DNA of 64,000 nucleotides from Closterium sp. Naga37s-1 (taxonomy: Eukaryota; Streptophyta; Zygnematophyceae; Desmidiales; Closteriaceae), in the NCBI GenBank assembly GCA_947471745.1, contig CANJKZ010000932.1, positions 62,001-126,000 on the forward strand, written 5' to 3'. The notes beneath the pieces were generated by a model that saw only the letters and a list, made by a program, of their open reading frames with translations, ran no database searches and was not told the origin of the DNA. The translations under genes and the position numbers were made by a program. Shown here in pieces: positions 21,708 through 35,119 of the stretch. Every line of letters begins with the position of its first letter. Within the stretch, counting starts at the first letter, position 1.

Positions 21708-22897
21708 ACTCTTGGTAAAGAGTTACTCTTCGTTAACTAACATAGTTACTCTTCGTACCAAACAAATATTAAATTACTCTTGGTACCAACCATATGGGTA
21801 AGTAACAGACTTACTCTTGGTACTAACCATAAGGATAACTAAAGTATTTACTCTTGGGACCAATCATATGGTTAAGTAACGCACTTACTTTTGGAACCAA
21901 CCATCTGGGTAAGTTACGCACCTATTCTTTGTACCAACTATATGGGTAACTAACGCACTTACTATTAGTACCAATTATATGAAAAGTTACGCAATTACCC
22001 GTGGAACTAACCATATTGGTAAGTAACGTTATTATTCTTGGTTCCAACTATATGGGTAAGTAACGCACTTATTATTGGTACCAACGATCTGGGCAAGTAA
22101 TGCACTTACTCTTGGTACGAACCATATGGGTAAGTAACCCACTTATTCTTGGTACTAACCATACGGATAAGTCACGCACTTACTATTAGTACAAATTACG
22201 CTCATACTCTTGGCACCAACCATATGGGTAAGTCACGCAGTTACTATTAGTACAAATTATATGGGTAAGTATCGTAGTTATTCGTGGTACCAGCCATATG
22301 AGTAAATAACGCACTTACTCTTGGTACCAACCATATGGGCAAGTAACGCAATTAATCTTGGTACCAACCATATGGGTAAGGAACGCACTTACTCTTGGTA
22401 CCAACCATATGGGTAACTAACGCAGTTACTCTTCGTACAAACCATATGGGTAAGTAATGCATTTACTCTTGGTACCAACCATATGTGTAAGTAACGCATT
22501 TACTCTGTGTACCAACCATAAGGGTAAGTAACGTACTTACTCTGGGTACCAACCATATAGGTAAGTAATGCACCTAGTCTTGGTACCAACTATATGGATA
22601 AGTGACACATTTACTATTCGTACCAATTATATGGGAAATTAACGCAATTTCTCTTGGTACTTACCGTATGGGTAAGTAACGCAGTTACTCTTGGTACCAA
22701 CCATATGAGCAAGTAACGCATTTACTTTTGGTACCAACCATATGGATAAGTAACGCAGTTACACTTGGTACCAACCACATGGGTAAGGAACGCACTTACT
22801 CTTGGTACCAACCAAACGGGTAAGTAACGCCTTTACTCTTGGTACTAACCATACGGGTAAGTAACGTTCCCTTATTGGTACCAACTATATAGATAAA
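21708..22897. repeat. 37-bp satellite, end of copy 1 and start of copy 2
   Basis: About 32 monomers. The unit boundary falls at about 22685 within it. The first ~80 bp are irregular (GTTAACTAACATAG, ATATTAAATTACTC). Confidence 0.92.
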
Positions 22898-23317
22898 GTT
22901 GGTGTAAGGGCCTAATAAACTCAGGCTATTAAGACGTTATCCAACTTAAAACCTCTCCTCGGGGTCACCTCCAAGGGTCCCTGGGTGCTTGGTACAAGAC
23001 CAGCCCCTATCCTAGGGTCCGAGTTTGTAGGGAGAGGGATCAAGAGGGACTTAGTCAAAACAGCAAGAGTACCTTGAACATTGCGCAGCGTGCCGTGCAG
23101 ACCGTCGATCGGATTAAGCTGAGAAGTCGTTATATCAAAGCTCACTCTAAGAGCTTTCAAAAGAGTCAAGTTGCCTCGCGAAAAGTTCTGCCATTGCAGA
23201 GTTACAGCTCGGACAGCGTTTGCCTAGCGTTGAAGTGCTAGCGTACTAGCGTTGACTCGGTAGCATTCTGCCGTCGAATCGCGTGGATACGAAATTCCAG
23301 CAAGAAATGAATTCGCT
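22898..23317 (-). repeat. 3' LTR remnant, copy 2
   Basis: Same ~420-bp R/U5 remnant as in copy 1. It shares TATATCAAAGC and AGAGTCAAG with copy 3, where copy 1 has TATATCGAAGC and AGAGCCAAG. Confidence 0.88.
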
Positions 23318-24219
23318 CCATCTGCTGGGACACCTTTGTCTCCGGCTGTTTCTTCCAGCCCCCATACATCATGCCCTCAACAAACTTCACATCCCTGCTG
23401 TCAAACAACACACCCTTGGATGGTTCCCACAGCAGCCATCCCTTGCTCTCAGCAGCCAGCCCCAAATGCACACACCAGATTGCACTCGCCCCCAACTTAC
23501 TTCTTGGGGACGTGGGCGACTGCCATGCAACCAAACACCCTCAGCATGTCCACCGGCGGCTTCCTCCCAAGCCACCTCTCCAGCGGCACCCACGATTCAT
23601 TACCAACCTTAGTGAGCACCCTGTTCCTAGCCACGGTAGCGTGCCGGACAGCATGGGGCCACATGGAATTGCCCACCCCTGATTCGATGAGCAGCGCCTT
23701 AGCTGTCTCCAGAATGGTCCGGTTCGCCCGTTCTGCTACACCGTTGGACTGCGGAGAGTAAGCTGTGGTCAGCTCCCTCTGAATGCCCTGCTTCTTGAGC
23801 CAGGCCGTCATCTCAGCTCCAAGGAACTCACCACCCCGGTCTGTCCTAATCCGCTTCACTACACACTCCGCTTGCTTCTCAACGAATGGCAGCCAATCTT
23901 CCCGTATCGTAAAGGCGGCGTGGTCCTTTTGCTTCAGCGGATACGCCCACATGAGTCTGCTCCAATCATCCACAATGGTTAGGAAATACCGCTCCCCCTT
24001 GTGCCCTTGCACCGGCAGCGGCCCCACCAGGTCCATGTGAACCAGCTCCAAAGGCTTCTTGCTCCTGCCAGTCACGCTATGAAAAGGGAAACGAGTGAAT
24101 TTTGAGAGCAAACAGATTTCACAGTTGTCATCGGGTGGCTGTCCGTTCAGCTTCAAACCCTTGACTGCTCCATCCTTCTCTAGCTGCTTCAATAAGGGCA
24201 TTGCCACATGCCCCAAGCG
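23318..24219 (-). pseudogene. A element integrase (copy 2), frameshifted by 8-bp deletion
   Basis: Same integrase as in copy 1 (LVHMDLVGPLPV, RTDRGGEFLG, QSNGVAERANR). The 8 bp GATACTTC-type segment after AACTTACTTC is missing near 23504, so the frame breaks after VAHVPKK. The C-terminal part (SKLGASAIWCVHLG...) resumes in another frame and again ends in LTR sequence. RT and RNase H are absent. Confidence 0.87.
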
Positions 24220-25242
24220 TCAGTGTGCCGTTGCCCAATCTGTCTCCCCAGATCTGGCCGACACCTTCACACCAACCCCTCCAACGGCGTTGCACTCCCC
24301 CTGGGATGCAGACCCCTCTCCAGCCTGCCCCCCACCGTGCCACGCCAACGCCGGCAGCTGCCACATGGATCTGTACACGTCCTTGCTCTCGTGCAGATCC
24401 CAAAGCACCCGATTTCCCAGCTGCCCCTTGTACGTGCGTGCCCCATCCGTGCTAGTGCTCACCCCAGCCTTGGCAAGCTTACGGAGGGAGATGAGGTTGG
24501 CCTTGAGATCAGGAACAAGGAGAACGTCGTGCAGCACCACCGGCTTGCCATCCGCTCCCTTGAATGCAGCTTGTCCCGCACCAGCCACCTTCAGCGCGTG
24601 TCCAGAGGCAGAGCACACCTCATTGATCGGTGCAGCTCGTACGTCATCAAGCAGCTCCTTGCGCGGCGTCATCGTCCAAGCAGCGCCCGTGTCCAACACC
24701 TAATAGTCCAGGGGATGCAGCTCTGCTCCAACTTTTGCAGAGGCGTCTCCTTGCTCCCCCTGCTCTCCAATATGGAAGAACTGGCCTGCGGTGCGCTCCT
24801 TCTTCTTCTCTGCACCGCCGTTGCTCTTCGGGTTGTTGTTGGACGAATCGGCGACCATGTTCGCGCCGTTTTTCTGGTTCCTCCGCGCGCCGCCATCCTG
24901 GTGACGATTCTGGGGGGTCCATCCATCGGGTTTCTTATAGCACAAAAACCAGGGGTGCCCCTCCTTCTCACAATACCAGCAACTCCCTTTCATTTTGCCA
25001 CCAGCACCCGACTTGCCCCCACGTCCAGATTTCGCACCGCGACCCCAACCGGTACCTCCTTGTTGGTTGTTGGAGTCGTCGTCCTTCTTTGCACCGCGTC
25101 CAGCACCACCGAAGCCACGTCCTCTGCCACGTCGGCTCCCTTGCATCCCGTAGCCGCTGCTGCCGTCGTCTCCACCCCTCAGTTGGCGGCGACGGAAGTC
25201 CTCCTCCAGAATCTTCGTTCGCACCCACTCGAGCGTCCACAA
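24220..25242 (-). pseudogene. Gag C-terminus and protease (copy 2), extra stop at DTG motif
   Basis: It carries the CCHC knuckle and the protease motif as in copy 1. A TAG at about 24700-24702 replaces the Trp codon just before VLDTGAAW, so zinc knuckle and protease are now separated by a stop. The stop is shared with copy 3 and absent from copy 1. Confidence 0.86.
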
Positions 25243-25884
25243 GCTCTAGTTCTGCGGCAGGCTCAATCTGCTCGTGAATTGAAGCCACGATTCCGGCAGC
25301 AGCGATAGCATCTTCAAGCACTTGGTCTGCTCCGGGTAGGTGATTCCCGCGGTCGCCAACTTCGCGTAGAGGTCGCGCATTTTGTCCAAAACAGGTTGCA
25401 CCGGCTCTCCCTCGCTCAAGCGCAATGCGGACAGCTCCCTCTCTAGCATCAACGTTGCGACAACGGAGGTCGGGGCGTGCAGCTCCTTCAACACGGTCCA
25501 CGCCTTCGGACTGCAATCAACCTCCGGCAGCAGGTGCATGACGTGGTGACGCTGGTTCAGCTCCAAACTCTGCGACATCAAGTAGTAGCCAGCCGAGGCG
25601 CGCTCGTCCCAATCTTCCTGCAGCGCGGGGTCACTCGGTCTAGGCTCCTCCCCAATCATTAGTTTCAACAAACCGATCTGACGGAAATAAAGTTGCATTT
25701 TCCAGGCCCAATCATCATAACCCTCACCATTGAACTTCTCGATGGCGAAGTTCTTCAGCACCTCCTTGATCAGCGAGCCCTGGTTTGTTCGCGCTCCCCT
25801 TGGCGCCGAAACACCAGAATCCTGGCTGCCGCTACGATCTTGGGCTGAAGATTCACCAGCTCCCGCCGAGGTATTTCCCGCCAT
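25243..25884 (-). pseudogene. gag: gag N-terminal domain (copy 2)
   Basis: Start ATG at 25884 and a TAG after LSLPQN, as in copy 1. It has Glu (AIEKFNG) where copy 1 has Lys (AIKKFNG). This site (25740) is the last one at which copy 2 resembles copy 3. Confidence 0.87.
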
Positions 25885-25915
25885 AGCTACCTATAACGAA
25901 GATCACTATAACGCA

Positions 25916-25927
25916 GCTCTGATACCA
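25916..25927 (-). other. Primer-binding site, copy 2
   Basis: TGGTATCAGAGC on the minus strand next to the 5' LTR. Confidence 0.87.
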
Positions 25928-25930
25928 GCT

Positions 25931-27023
25931 TGTTGGTGTAAGGGCCTAATAAACTCAGACTATTAAGACGTTATCCAACTTAAAACCTCTCCTCGGGGTC
26001 ACCTCCAAGGGTCCCTGGGTGCTTGGTACAAGACCAGCCCCTATCCTCGGGTCCGAGTTTGTAGGGAGAGAGATCAAGAGGGCCTTAGTCACAACAGCAA
26101 GAGTACCTTGAACATTGCGCAGCGTGCCGTGCAGACCGTCGATCGGATTAAGCTGAGAAGTCGTTATATCGAAGCTCACTCTAAGAGCTTTCAAAAGAGC
26201 CAAGTTGCCTCGCGAAAAGTTCTGCCATTGCAGAGTTACAGCTCGGACAGCGTTTGCCTAGCGTTGGAGTGCTAGCGTACTAGCGTTGACTCGGTAGCAT
26301 TCTGCCGTCGAATCGCGTGGATACGAAATTCCAGCAAGGAAGGAATTCGCTTGAATCAATTTGAATATATTCAGGTACAAACAGAGAAGGAATATATAGT
26401 TCTAGCTAGCAAGGACCTTGGGAATCAACCTGGGAACAATCAGGGATGATCCCAAATAATTCCAAGCAACAGAACCAACCTGGCTGGACAAAACAGCAGG
26501 TGGTAGGTTGGTAAACAACCTCTGGTTCTGTTTTTCCAACCTGGGAAAACAACAACCAGGTTCAGGTCCTTAAAAACAGAACCTGTTTTGTCTTTGCCCA
26601 ACCAGCCAAATGCTGGTTCCGCTGGTTTCCCCTGGCCCTGTAGCATGCAGATACAGACAAACAACATCCAACCTTCACCTAAATTGTACCCCTATAGTGC
26701 CTGCCCTGCTACACTATAGTCAACCAAACAAAACAGTACAAGTTCGAGTTGGATAGAACTGAATCTGCGCACTCAAATAAACCGAACTGCAAAGCTTCCA
26801 TCTTGGGTTCCTTTGCGAGCTCGTCCTTTCTGCTTGCAATGTTCATAGCGTGTACAATGTTGTGCCGAAGCACACATTGCGCGAGTACCTGCAAATGCAT
26901 CAAGCGAAAATTGCGAAAACAAACAAACACACGAACATTCCATTCACACCTAAATGCATTCGCACACGCATACTCGTACAAACAGACGGCAGGATGTCGT
27001 GCAATGTGAATTTGAAGCGAACA
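25931..27023 (-). repeat. A element 5' LTR, copy 2
   Basis: I see no difference from the copy 1 LTR. It shares with copy 1 GCAATGTTC and CACCTAAATG, where copy 3 has GCACTGTTC and CACCCAAATG. Confidence 0.92.
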
Positions 27024-27745
27024 ATAATGGTAAGTAACGTACTTACTCTTCGTACCAACCATATGCAAGAAACGTACTTACCATTGGTACCAACCATATG
27101 GGTAAGTAACGCACTTTGTTTTGGTACCAACTATATGGATAAGTAATGCACTTACTTTTGGTCCCAACCATATGGTTAAGTAACGCAATTACTCTCATTT
27201 CCAACCATATGGGTAAGTGACGCACTTAGTCTTGGTACCAACTATATGGGTAAGTAACGCACTTACTATTTGTACCAACGATATGGGCAAGTAACGCACT
27301 TACTCTTGGTACCAACCATATAGGTAAGAAACGCAATTCTTCTTGGTACCAACCATATGGGTAACTAACGTAGTTACTCTTGGTAACAACGATAGGGGTA
27401 AGTAATGAGTTTACACTTCCTACCAACCATATGGGTAAGTAACGTACTTACTCTATGTACCAACCATAAATAAGTAACGTACTTACTCATGGTACCAACC
27501 ATATCAGTAAGTAACTCATTTACTTTTGGTACCAACCATATGGGTAACTAACGCAGTTACTGTTCATACAAACCATATGGGTAAGTAATGCATTTACTCT
27601 TGGTACCAACCATATGGGTAACAAACACACTTACTCTTGGTACAAACCATATGGGTATGTTACGCACATACTCTTGGTCCCAACCTTATGTGTAAGTAAC
27701 CCATTTACTTCGTGTACCAACCATATGAGTAAGTAACGTACTTAT
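27024..27745. repeat. 37-bp satellite between inverted LTRs, copy 2
   Basis: Same as 20318-21039, with the copy 1 type variants (for example GGGTATGTTACGC). Confidence 0.92.
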
Positions 27746-28413
27746 TATTGGGTGCAAATTCACATTGCACGAGATCCTGCCGTTTGTTTGTACGAGTATG
27801 CGTATGCGAATGCATTTGTGTATGAATGGAATGTTCGTGTGTTTGTTTGCTTTCGCAATTTTTGCTTGATGCTTTTGCAGGTACTCGCGCAATGTGCGCT
27901 TCGGCACAACATTGTACGCGCTATGAACAGTGCAAGCAGAAAGGACGATCTCGCAAAGGAACCCAAGATGGAAGCTTTGCAGTTCGGTTGAATTGATTGC
28001 GCAGATGCAGTTCTATCCAACTCGAAATTGTACTGTTTTGTTTGGTTGACTATAGTGTAGCAGGGCAGGCACTATAGGGGTACAATTTAGGTGAAGGTTG
28101 GATATTGTTTGTCTGTATCTGCATGCTACGGGGCCAGGGGAAACCAGCGGAACCAGCATTTGGCTGGTTGGGCAAAGACAAAACAGGTTCTGTTTTTAGG
28201 ACCTGAACCTGGTTGCTTTTTCCCAGGTTGGAAAAACAGAACCAGAGGTTGTTTACCATCCTACCACCTGCTGTTTTGTCAAGCCAGGTTGGTTTTGTTG
28301 CTTGGAATTATTTGGGATCATCCCTGGTTGTTCCCAGGTTGATTCCCAAGGTCCGTGCTAGCTAGGACTATTTATTGCTTCTCTCTTTGTACCTGGATAT
28401 AGTGAAATTGATT
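27746..28413 (+). repeat. Truncated A LTR, copy 2
   Basis: Same as 21040-21707, including TTGCACGAGATCC (copy 3 has TTGGACGAGATCC). Confidence 0.9.
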
Positions 28414-29603
28414 ACTCTTGGTAAAGAGTTACTCTTCGTTAACTAACATAGTTACTCTTCGTACCAAACAAATATTAAATTACTCTTGGTACCAACCATA
28501 TGGGTAAGTAACAGACTTACTCTTGGTACTAACCATAAGGATAACTAAAGTATTTACTCTTGGGACCAATCATATGGTTAAGTAACGCACTTACTTTTGG
28601 AACCAACCATCTGGGTAAGTTACGCACCTATTCTTTGTACCAACTATATGGGTAACTAACGCACTTACTATTAGTACCAATTATATGAAAAGTTACGCAA
28701 TTACCCGTGGAACTAACCATATTGGTAAGTAACGTTATTATTCTTGGTTCCAACTATATGGGTAAGTAACGCACTTATTATTGGTACCAACGATCTGGGC
28801 AAGTAATGCACTTACTCTTGGTACGAACCATATGGGTAAGTAACCCACTTATTCTTGGTACTAACCATACGGATAAGTCACGCACTTACTATTAGTACAA
28901 ATTACGCTCATACTCTTGGCACCAACCATATGGGTAAGTCACGCAGTTACTATTAGTACAAATTATATGGGTAAGTATCGTAGTTATTCGTGGTACCAGC
29001 CATATGAGTAAATAACGCACTTACTCTTGGTACCAACCATATGGGCAAGTAACGCAATTAATCTTGGTACCAACCATATGGGTAAGGAACGCACTTACTC
29101 TTGGTACCAACCATATGGGTAACTAACGCAGTTACTCTTCGTACAAACCATATGGGTAAGTAATGCATTTACTCTTGGTACCAACCATATGTGTAAGTAA
29201 CGCATTTACTCTGTGTACCAACCATAAGGGTAAGTAACGTACTTACTCTGGGTACCAACCATATAGGTAAGTAATGCACCTAGTCTTGGTACCAACTATA
29301 TGGATAAGTGACACATTTACTATTCGTACCAATTATATGGGAAATTAACGCAATTTCTCTTGGTACTTACCGTATGGGTAAGTAACGCAGTTACTCTTGG
29401 TACCAACCATATGAGCAAGTAACGCATTTACTTTTGGTACCAACCATATGGATAAGTAACGCAGTTACACTTGGTACCAACCACATGGGTAAGGAACGCA
29501 CTTACTCTTGGTACCAACCAAACGGGTAAGTAACGCCTTTACTCTTGGTACTAACCATACGGGTAAGTAACGTTCCCTTATTGGTACCAACTATATAGAT
29601 AAA
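28414..29603. repeat. 37-bp satellite, end of copy 2 and start of copy 3
   Basis: Same as 21708-22897. The unit boundary is at about 29391. Confidence 0.92.
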
Positions 29604-30023
29604 GTTGGTGTAAGGGCCTAATAAACTCAGGCTATTAAGACGTTATCCAACTTAAAACCTCTCCTCGGGGTCACCTCCAAGGGTCCCTGGGTGCTTGGTA
29701 CAAGACCAGCCCCTATCCTAGGGTCCGAGTTTGTAGGGAGAGGGATCAAGAGGGACTTAGTCAAAACAGCAAGAGTACCTTGAACATTGCGCAGCGTGCC
29801 GTGCAGACCGTCGATCGGATTAAGCTGAGAAGTCGTTATATCAAAGCTCACTCTAAGAGCTTTCAAAAGAGTCAAGTTGCCTCGCGAAAAGTTCTGCCAT
29901 TGCAGAGTTACAGCTCGGACAGCGTTTGCCTAGCGTTGAAGTGCTAGCGTACTAGCGTTGACTCGGTAGCATTCTGCCGTCGAATCGCGTGGATACGAAA
30001 TTCCAGCAAGAAATGAATTCGCT
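29604..30023 (-). repeat. 3' LTR remnant, copy 3
   Basis: ~420-bp R/U5 remnant joined to integrase, as in copies 1 and 2. Confidence 0.88.
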
Positions 30024-30925
30024 CCATCTGCTGGGACACCTTTGTCTCCGGCTGTTTCTTCCAGCCCCCATACATCATGCCCTCAACAAACTTCACATCC
30101 CTGCTGTCAAACAACACACCCTTGGATGGTTCCCACAGCAGCCATCCCTTGCTCTCAGCAGCCAGCCCCAAATGCACACACCAGATTGCACTCGCCCCCA
30201 ACTTACTTCTTGGGGACGTGGGCGACTGCCATGCAACCAAACACCCTCAGCATGTCCACCGGCGGCTTCCTCCCAAGCCACCTCTCCAGCGGCACCCACG
30301 ATTCATTACCAACCTTAGTGAGCACCCTGTTCCTAGCCACGGTAGCGTGCCGGACAGCATGGGGCCACATGGAATTGCCCACCCCTGATTCGATGAGCAG
30401 CGCCTTAGCTGTCTCCAGAATGGTCCGGTTCGCCCGTTCTGCTACACCGTTGGACTGCGGAGAGTAAGCTGTGGTCAGCTCCCTCTGAATGCCCTGCTTC
30501 TTGAGCCAGGCCGTCATCTCAGCTCCAAGGAACTCACCACCCCGGTCTGTCCTAATCCGCTTCACTACACACTCCGCTTGCTTCTCAACGAATGGCAGCC
30601 AATCTTCCCGTATCGTAAAGGCGGCGTGGTCCTTTTGCTTCAGCGGATACGCCCACATGAGTCTGCTCCAATCATCCACAATGGTTAGGAAATACCGCTC
30701 CCCCTTGTGCCCTTGCACCGGCAGCGGCCCCACCAGGTCCATGTGAACCAGCTCCAAAGGCTTCTTGCTCCTGCCAGTCACGCTATGAAAAGGGAAACGA
30801 GTGAATTTTGAGAGCAAACAGATTTCACAGTTGTCATCGGGTGGCTGTCCGTTCAGCTTCAAACCCTTGACTGCTCCATCCTTCTCTAGCTGCTTCAATA
30901 AGGGCATTGCCACATGCCCCAAGCG
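30024..30925 (-). pseudogene. A element integrase (copy 3), 8-bp deletion
   Basis: Same as copy 2, including the 8-bp deletion near 30210 that breaks the frame after VAHVPKK. DDE core residues are still visible. RT and RNase H are absent. Confidence 0.87.
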
Positions 30926-31948
30926 TCAGTGTGCCGTTGCCCAATCTGTCTCCCCAGATCTGGCCGACACCTTCACACCAACCCCTCCAACGGCGTTGCA
31001 CTCCCCCTGGGATGCAGACCCCTCTCCAGCCTGCCCCCCACCGTGCCACGCCAACGCCGGCAGCTGCCACATGGATCTGTACACGTCCTTGCTCTCGTGC
31101 AGATCCCAAAGCACCCGATTTCCCAGCTGCCCCTTGTACGTGCGTGCCCCATCCGTGCTAGTGCTCACCCCAGCCTTGGCAAGCTTACGGAGGGAGATGA
31201 GGTTGGCCTTGAGATCAGGAACAAGGAGAACGTCGTGCAGCACCACCGGCTTGCCATCCGCTCCCTTGAATGCAGCTTGTCCCGCACCAGCCACCTTCAG
31301 CGCGTGTCCAGAGGCAGAGCACACCTCATTGATCGGTGCAGCTCGTACGTCATCAAGCAGCTCCTTGCGCGGCGTCATCGTCCAAGCAGCGCCCGTGTCC
31401 AACACCTAATAGTCCAGGGGATGCAGCTCTGCTCCAACTTTTGCAGAGGCGTCTCCTTGCTCCCCCTGCTCTCCAATATGGAAGAACTGGCCTGCGGTGC
31501 GCTCCTTCTTCTTCTCTGCACCGCCGTTGCTCTTCGGGTTGTTGTTGGACGAATCGGCGACCATGTTCGCGCCGTTTTTCTGGTTCCTCCGCGCGCCGCC
31601 ATCCTGGTGACGATTCTGGGGGGTCCATCCATCGGGTTTCTTATAGCACAAAAACCAGGGGTGCCCCTCCTTCTCACAATACCAGCAACTCCCTTTCATT
31701 TTGCCACCAGCACCCGACTTGCCCCCACGTCCAGATTTCGCACCGCGACCCCAACCGGTACCTCCTTGTTGGTTGTTGGAGTCGTCGTCCTTCTTTGCAC
31801 CGCGTCCAGCACCACCGAAGCCACGTCCTCTGCCACGTCGGCTCCCTTGCATCCCGTAGCCGCTGCTGCCGTCGTCTCCACCCCTCAGTTGGCGGCGACG
31901 GAAGTCCTCCTCCAGAATCTTCGTTCGCACCCACTCGAGCGTCCACAA
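30926..31948 (-). pseudogene. Gag C-terminus and protease (copy 3)
   Basis: Same as copy 2, with the CCHC zinc knuckle, the TAG before VLDTGAAW (about 31406-31408) and a pre-integrase segment ending at a TGA. Confidence 0.86.
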
Positions 31949-32590
31949 GCTCTAGTTCTGCGGCAGGCTCAATCTGCTCGTGAATTGAAGCCACGATTCC
32001 GGCAGCAGCGATAGCATCTTCAAGCACTTGGTCTGCTCCGGGTAGGTGATTCCCGCGGTCGCCAACTTCGCGTAGAGGTCGCGCATTTTGTCCAAAACAG
32101 GTTGCACCGGCTCTCCCTCGCTCAAGCGCAATGCGGACAGCTCCCTCTCTAGCATCAACGTTGCGACAACGGAGGTCGGGGCGTGCAGCTCCTTCAACAC
32201 GGTCCACGCCTTCGGACTGCAATCAACCTCCGGCAGCAGGTGCATGACGTGGTGACGCTGGTTCAGCTCCAAACTCTGCGACATCAAGTAGTAGCCAGCC
32301 GAGGCGCGCTCGTCCCAATCTTCCTGCAGCGCGGGGTCACTCGGTCTAGGCTCCTCCCCAATCATTAGTTTCAACAAACCGATCTGACGGAAATAAAGTT
32401 GCATTTTCCAGGCCCAATCATCATAACCCTCACCATTGAACTTCTCGATGGCGAAGTTCTTCAGCACCTCCTTGATCAGCGAGCCCTGGTTTGTTCGCGC
32501 TCCCCTTGGCGCCGAAACACCAGAATCCTGGCTGCCGCTACGATCTTGGGCTGAAGATTCACCAGCTCCCGCCGAGGTATTTCCCGCCAT
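31949..32590 (-). pseudogene. gag: gag N-terminal domain (copy 3)
   Basis: ATG at 32590 and TAG after LSLPQN. It matches copy 2 at the sites compared, including Glu in AIEKFNG. Confidence 0.87.
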
Positions 32591-32621
32591 AGCTACCTAT
32601 AACGAAGATCACTATAACGCA

Positions 32622-32633
32622 GCTCTGATACCA
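32622..32633 (-). other. Primer-binding site, copy 3
   Basis: TGGTATCAGAGC on the minus strand next to the 5' LTR. Confidence 0.87.
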
Positions 32634-32636
32634 GCT

Positions 32637-33729
32637 TGTTGGTGTAAGGGCCTAATAAACTCAGACTATTAAGACGTTATCCAACTTAAAACCTCTCCTC
32701 GGGGTCACCTCCAAGGGTCCCTGGGTGCTTGGTACAAGACCAGCCCCTATCCTCGGGTCCGAGTTTGTAGGGAGAGAGATCAAGAGGGCCTTAGTCACAA
32801 CAGCAAGAGTACCTTGAACATTGCGCAGCGTGCCGTGCAGACCGTCGATCGGATTAAGCTGAGAAGTCGTTATATCGAAGCTCACTCTAAGAGCTTTCAA
32901 AAGAGCCAAGTTGCCTCGCGAAAAGTTCTGCCATTGCAGAGTTACAGCTCGGACAGCGTTTGCCTAGCGTTGGAGTGCTAGCGTACTAGCGTTGACTCGG
33001 TAGCATTCTGCCGTCGAATCGCGTGGATACGAAATTCCAGCAAGGAAGGAATTCGCTTGAATCAATTTGAATATATTCAGGTACAAACAGAGAAGGAATA
33101 TATAGTTCTAGCTAGCAAGGACCTTGGGAATCAACCTGGGAACAATCAGGGATGATCCCAAATAATTCCAAGCAACAGAACCAACCTGGCTGGACAAAAC
33201 AGCAGGTGGTAGGTTGGTAAACAACCTCTGGTTCTGTTTTTCCAACCTGGGAAAACAACAACCAGGTTCAGGTCCTTAAAAACAGAACCTGTTTTGTCTT
33301 TGCCCAACCAGCCAAATGCTGGTTCCGCTGGTTTCCCCTGGCCCTGTAGCATGCAGATACAGACAAACAACATCCAACCTTCACCTAAATTGTACCCCTA
33401 TAGTGCCTGCCCTGCTACACTATAGTCAACCAAACAAAACAGTACAAGTTCGAGTTGGATAGAACTGAATCTGCGCACTCAAATAAACCGAACTGCAAAG
33501 CTTCCATCTTGGGTTCCTTTGCGAGCTCGTCCTTTCTGCTTGCACTGTTCATAGCGTGTACAATGTTGTGCCGAAGCACACATTGCGCGAGTACCTGCAA
33601 ATGCATCAAGCGAAAATTGCGAAAACAAACAAACACACGAACATTCCATTCACACCCAAATGCATTCGCACACGCATACTCGTACAAACAGACGGCAGGA
33701 TGTCGTGCAATGTGAATTTGAAGCGAACA
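32637..33729 (-). repeat. A element 5' LTR, copy 3
   Basis: Full-length A LTR in reverse with the copy 3 variants GCACTGTTC and CACCCAAATG. Confidence 0.92.
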
Positions 33730-34451
33730 ATAATGGTAAGTAACGTACTTACTCTTCGTACCAACCATATGTAAGAAACGTACTTACTATTGGTACCAAC
33801 CATATGGGTAAGTAACGCACTTTGTCTTGGTACCAACTATATGGATAAGTAATGCACTTACTTTTGGTCCCAACCATATGGTTAAGTAACGCAATTACTC
33901 TCATTTCCAACCATATGGGTAAGTGACGCACTTCGTCTTGGTACCAACTATATGGGTAAGTAACGCACTTACTATTTGTACCAACGATATGGGCAAGTAA
34001 CGCACTTACTCTTGGTACCAACCATATAGGTAAGAAACGCAATTCTTCTTGGTACCAACCATATGGGTAACTAACGTAGTTACTCTTGGTAACAACGATA
34101 GGGGTAAGTAGTGAGTTTACACTTCCTACCAACCATATGGGTAAGTAACGTACTTACTCTATGTACCAACCTTAAATAAGTAACGTACTTACTCATGGTA
34201 CCAACCATATCAGTAAGTAACTCATTTACTTTTGGTACCAACCATATGGGTAACTAACGCAGTTACTGTTCATACAAACCATATGGGTAAGTAATGCATT
34301 TACTCTTGGTACCAACCATATGGGTAACAAACACACTTACTCTTGGTACAAACCATATGGGTAAGTTACGCACATACTCTTGGTCCCAACCTTATGTGTA
34401 AGTAACCCATTTACTTCGTGTACCAACTATATGAGTAAGTAACGTACTTAT
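33730..34451. repeat. 37-bp satellite between inverted LTRs, copy 3
   Basis: Equivalent to 20318-21039, with several private changes (for example CATATGTAAGAAACG and GGGTAAGTTACGC). Confidence 0.92.
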
Positions 34452-35119
34452 TATTGGGTGCAAATTCACATTGGACGAGATCCTGCCGTTTGTTTGTACG
34501 AGTATGCGTATGCGAATGCATTTGTGTATGAATGGAATGTTCGTGTGTTTGTTTGCTTTCGCAATTTTTGCTTGATGCATTTGCAGGTACTCGCGCAATG
34601 TGCGCTTCGGCACAACATTGTACGCGCTATGAACAGTGCAAGCAGAAAGGACGATCTCGCAAAGGAACCCAAGATGGAAGCTTTGCAGTTCGGTTGAATT
34701 GATTGCGCAGATGCAGTTCTATCCAACTCGAAATTGTACTGTTTTGTTTGGTTGACTATAGTGTAGCAGGGCAGGCACTATAGGGGTACAATTTAGGTGA
34801 AGGTTGGATATTGTTTGTCTGTATCTGCATGCTACGGGGCCAGGGGAAACCAGCGGAACCAGCATTTGGCTGGTTGGGCAAAGACAAAACAGGTTCTGTT
34901 TTTAGGACCTGAACCTGGTTGCTTTTTCCCAGGTTGGAAAAACAGAACCAGAGGTTGTTTACCATCCTACCACCTGCTGTTTTGTCAAGCCAGGTTGGTT
35001 TTGTTGCTTGGAATTATTTGGGATCATCCCTGGTTGTTCCCAGGTTGATTCCCAAGGTCCGTGCTAGCTAGGACTATTTATTCCTTCTCTCTTTGTACCT
35101 GGATATAGTGAAATTGATT
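34452..35119 (+). repeat. Truncated A LTR, copy 3
   Basis: Equivalent to 21040-21707 with a few private changes. It ends GAAATTGATT before satellite. Confidence 0.9.

Larger units (their letters stand above)
22898..27023 (-). mobile_element. RT-deleted A copia element, tandem copy 2
   Basis: Same structure as copy 1, 8 bp shorter because of a deletion in integrase. Its sequence up to about 25740 carries the variants of copy 3. From about 26839 it carries those of copy 1. The 3' LTR remnant is 22898-23317 and the 5' LTR is 25931-27023. Confidence 0.9.
29604..33729 (-). mobile_element. RT-deleted A copia element, tandem copy 3
   Basis: Same structure as copies 1 and 2. The 3' LTR remnant is 29604-30023 and the 5' LTR is 32637-33729. 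The left part agrees with copy 2 at every site compared. The right part carries its own variants. Confidence 0.9.
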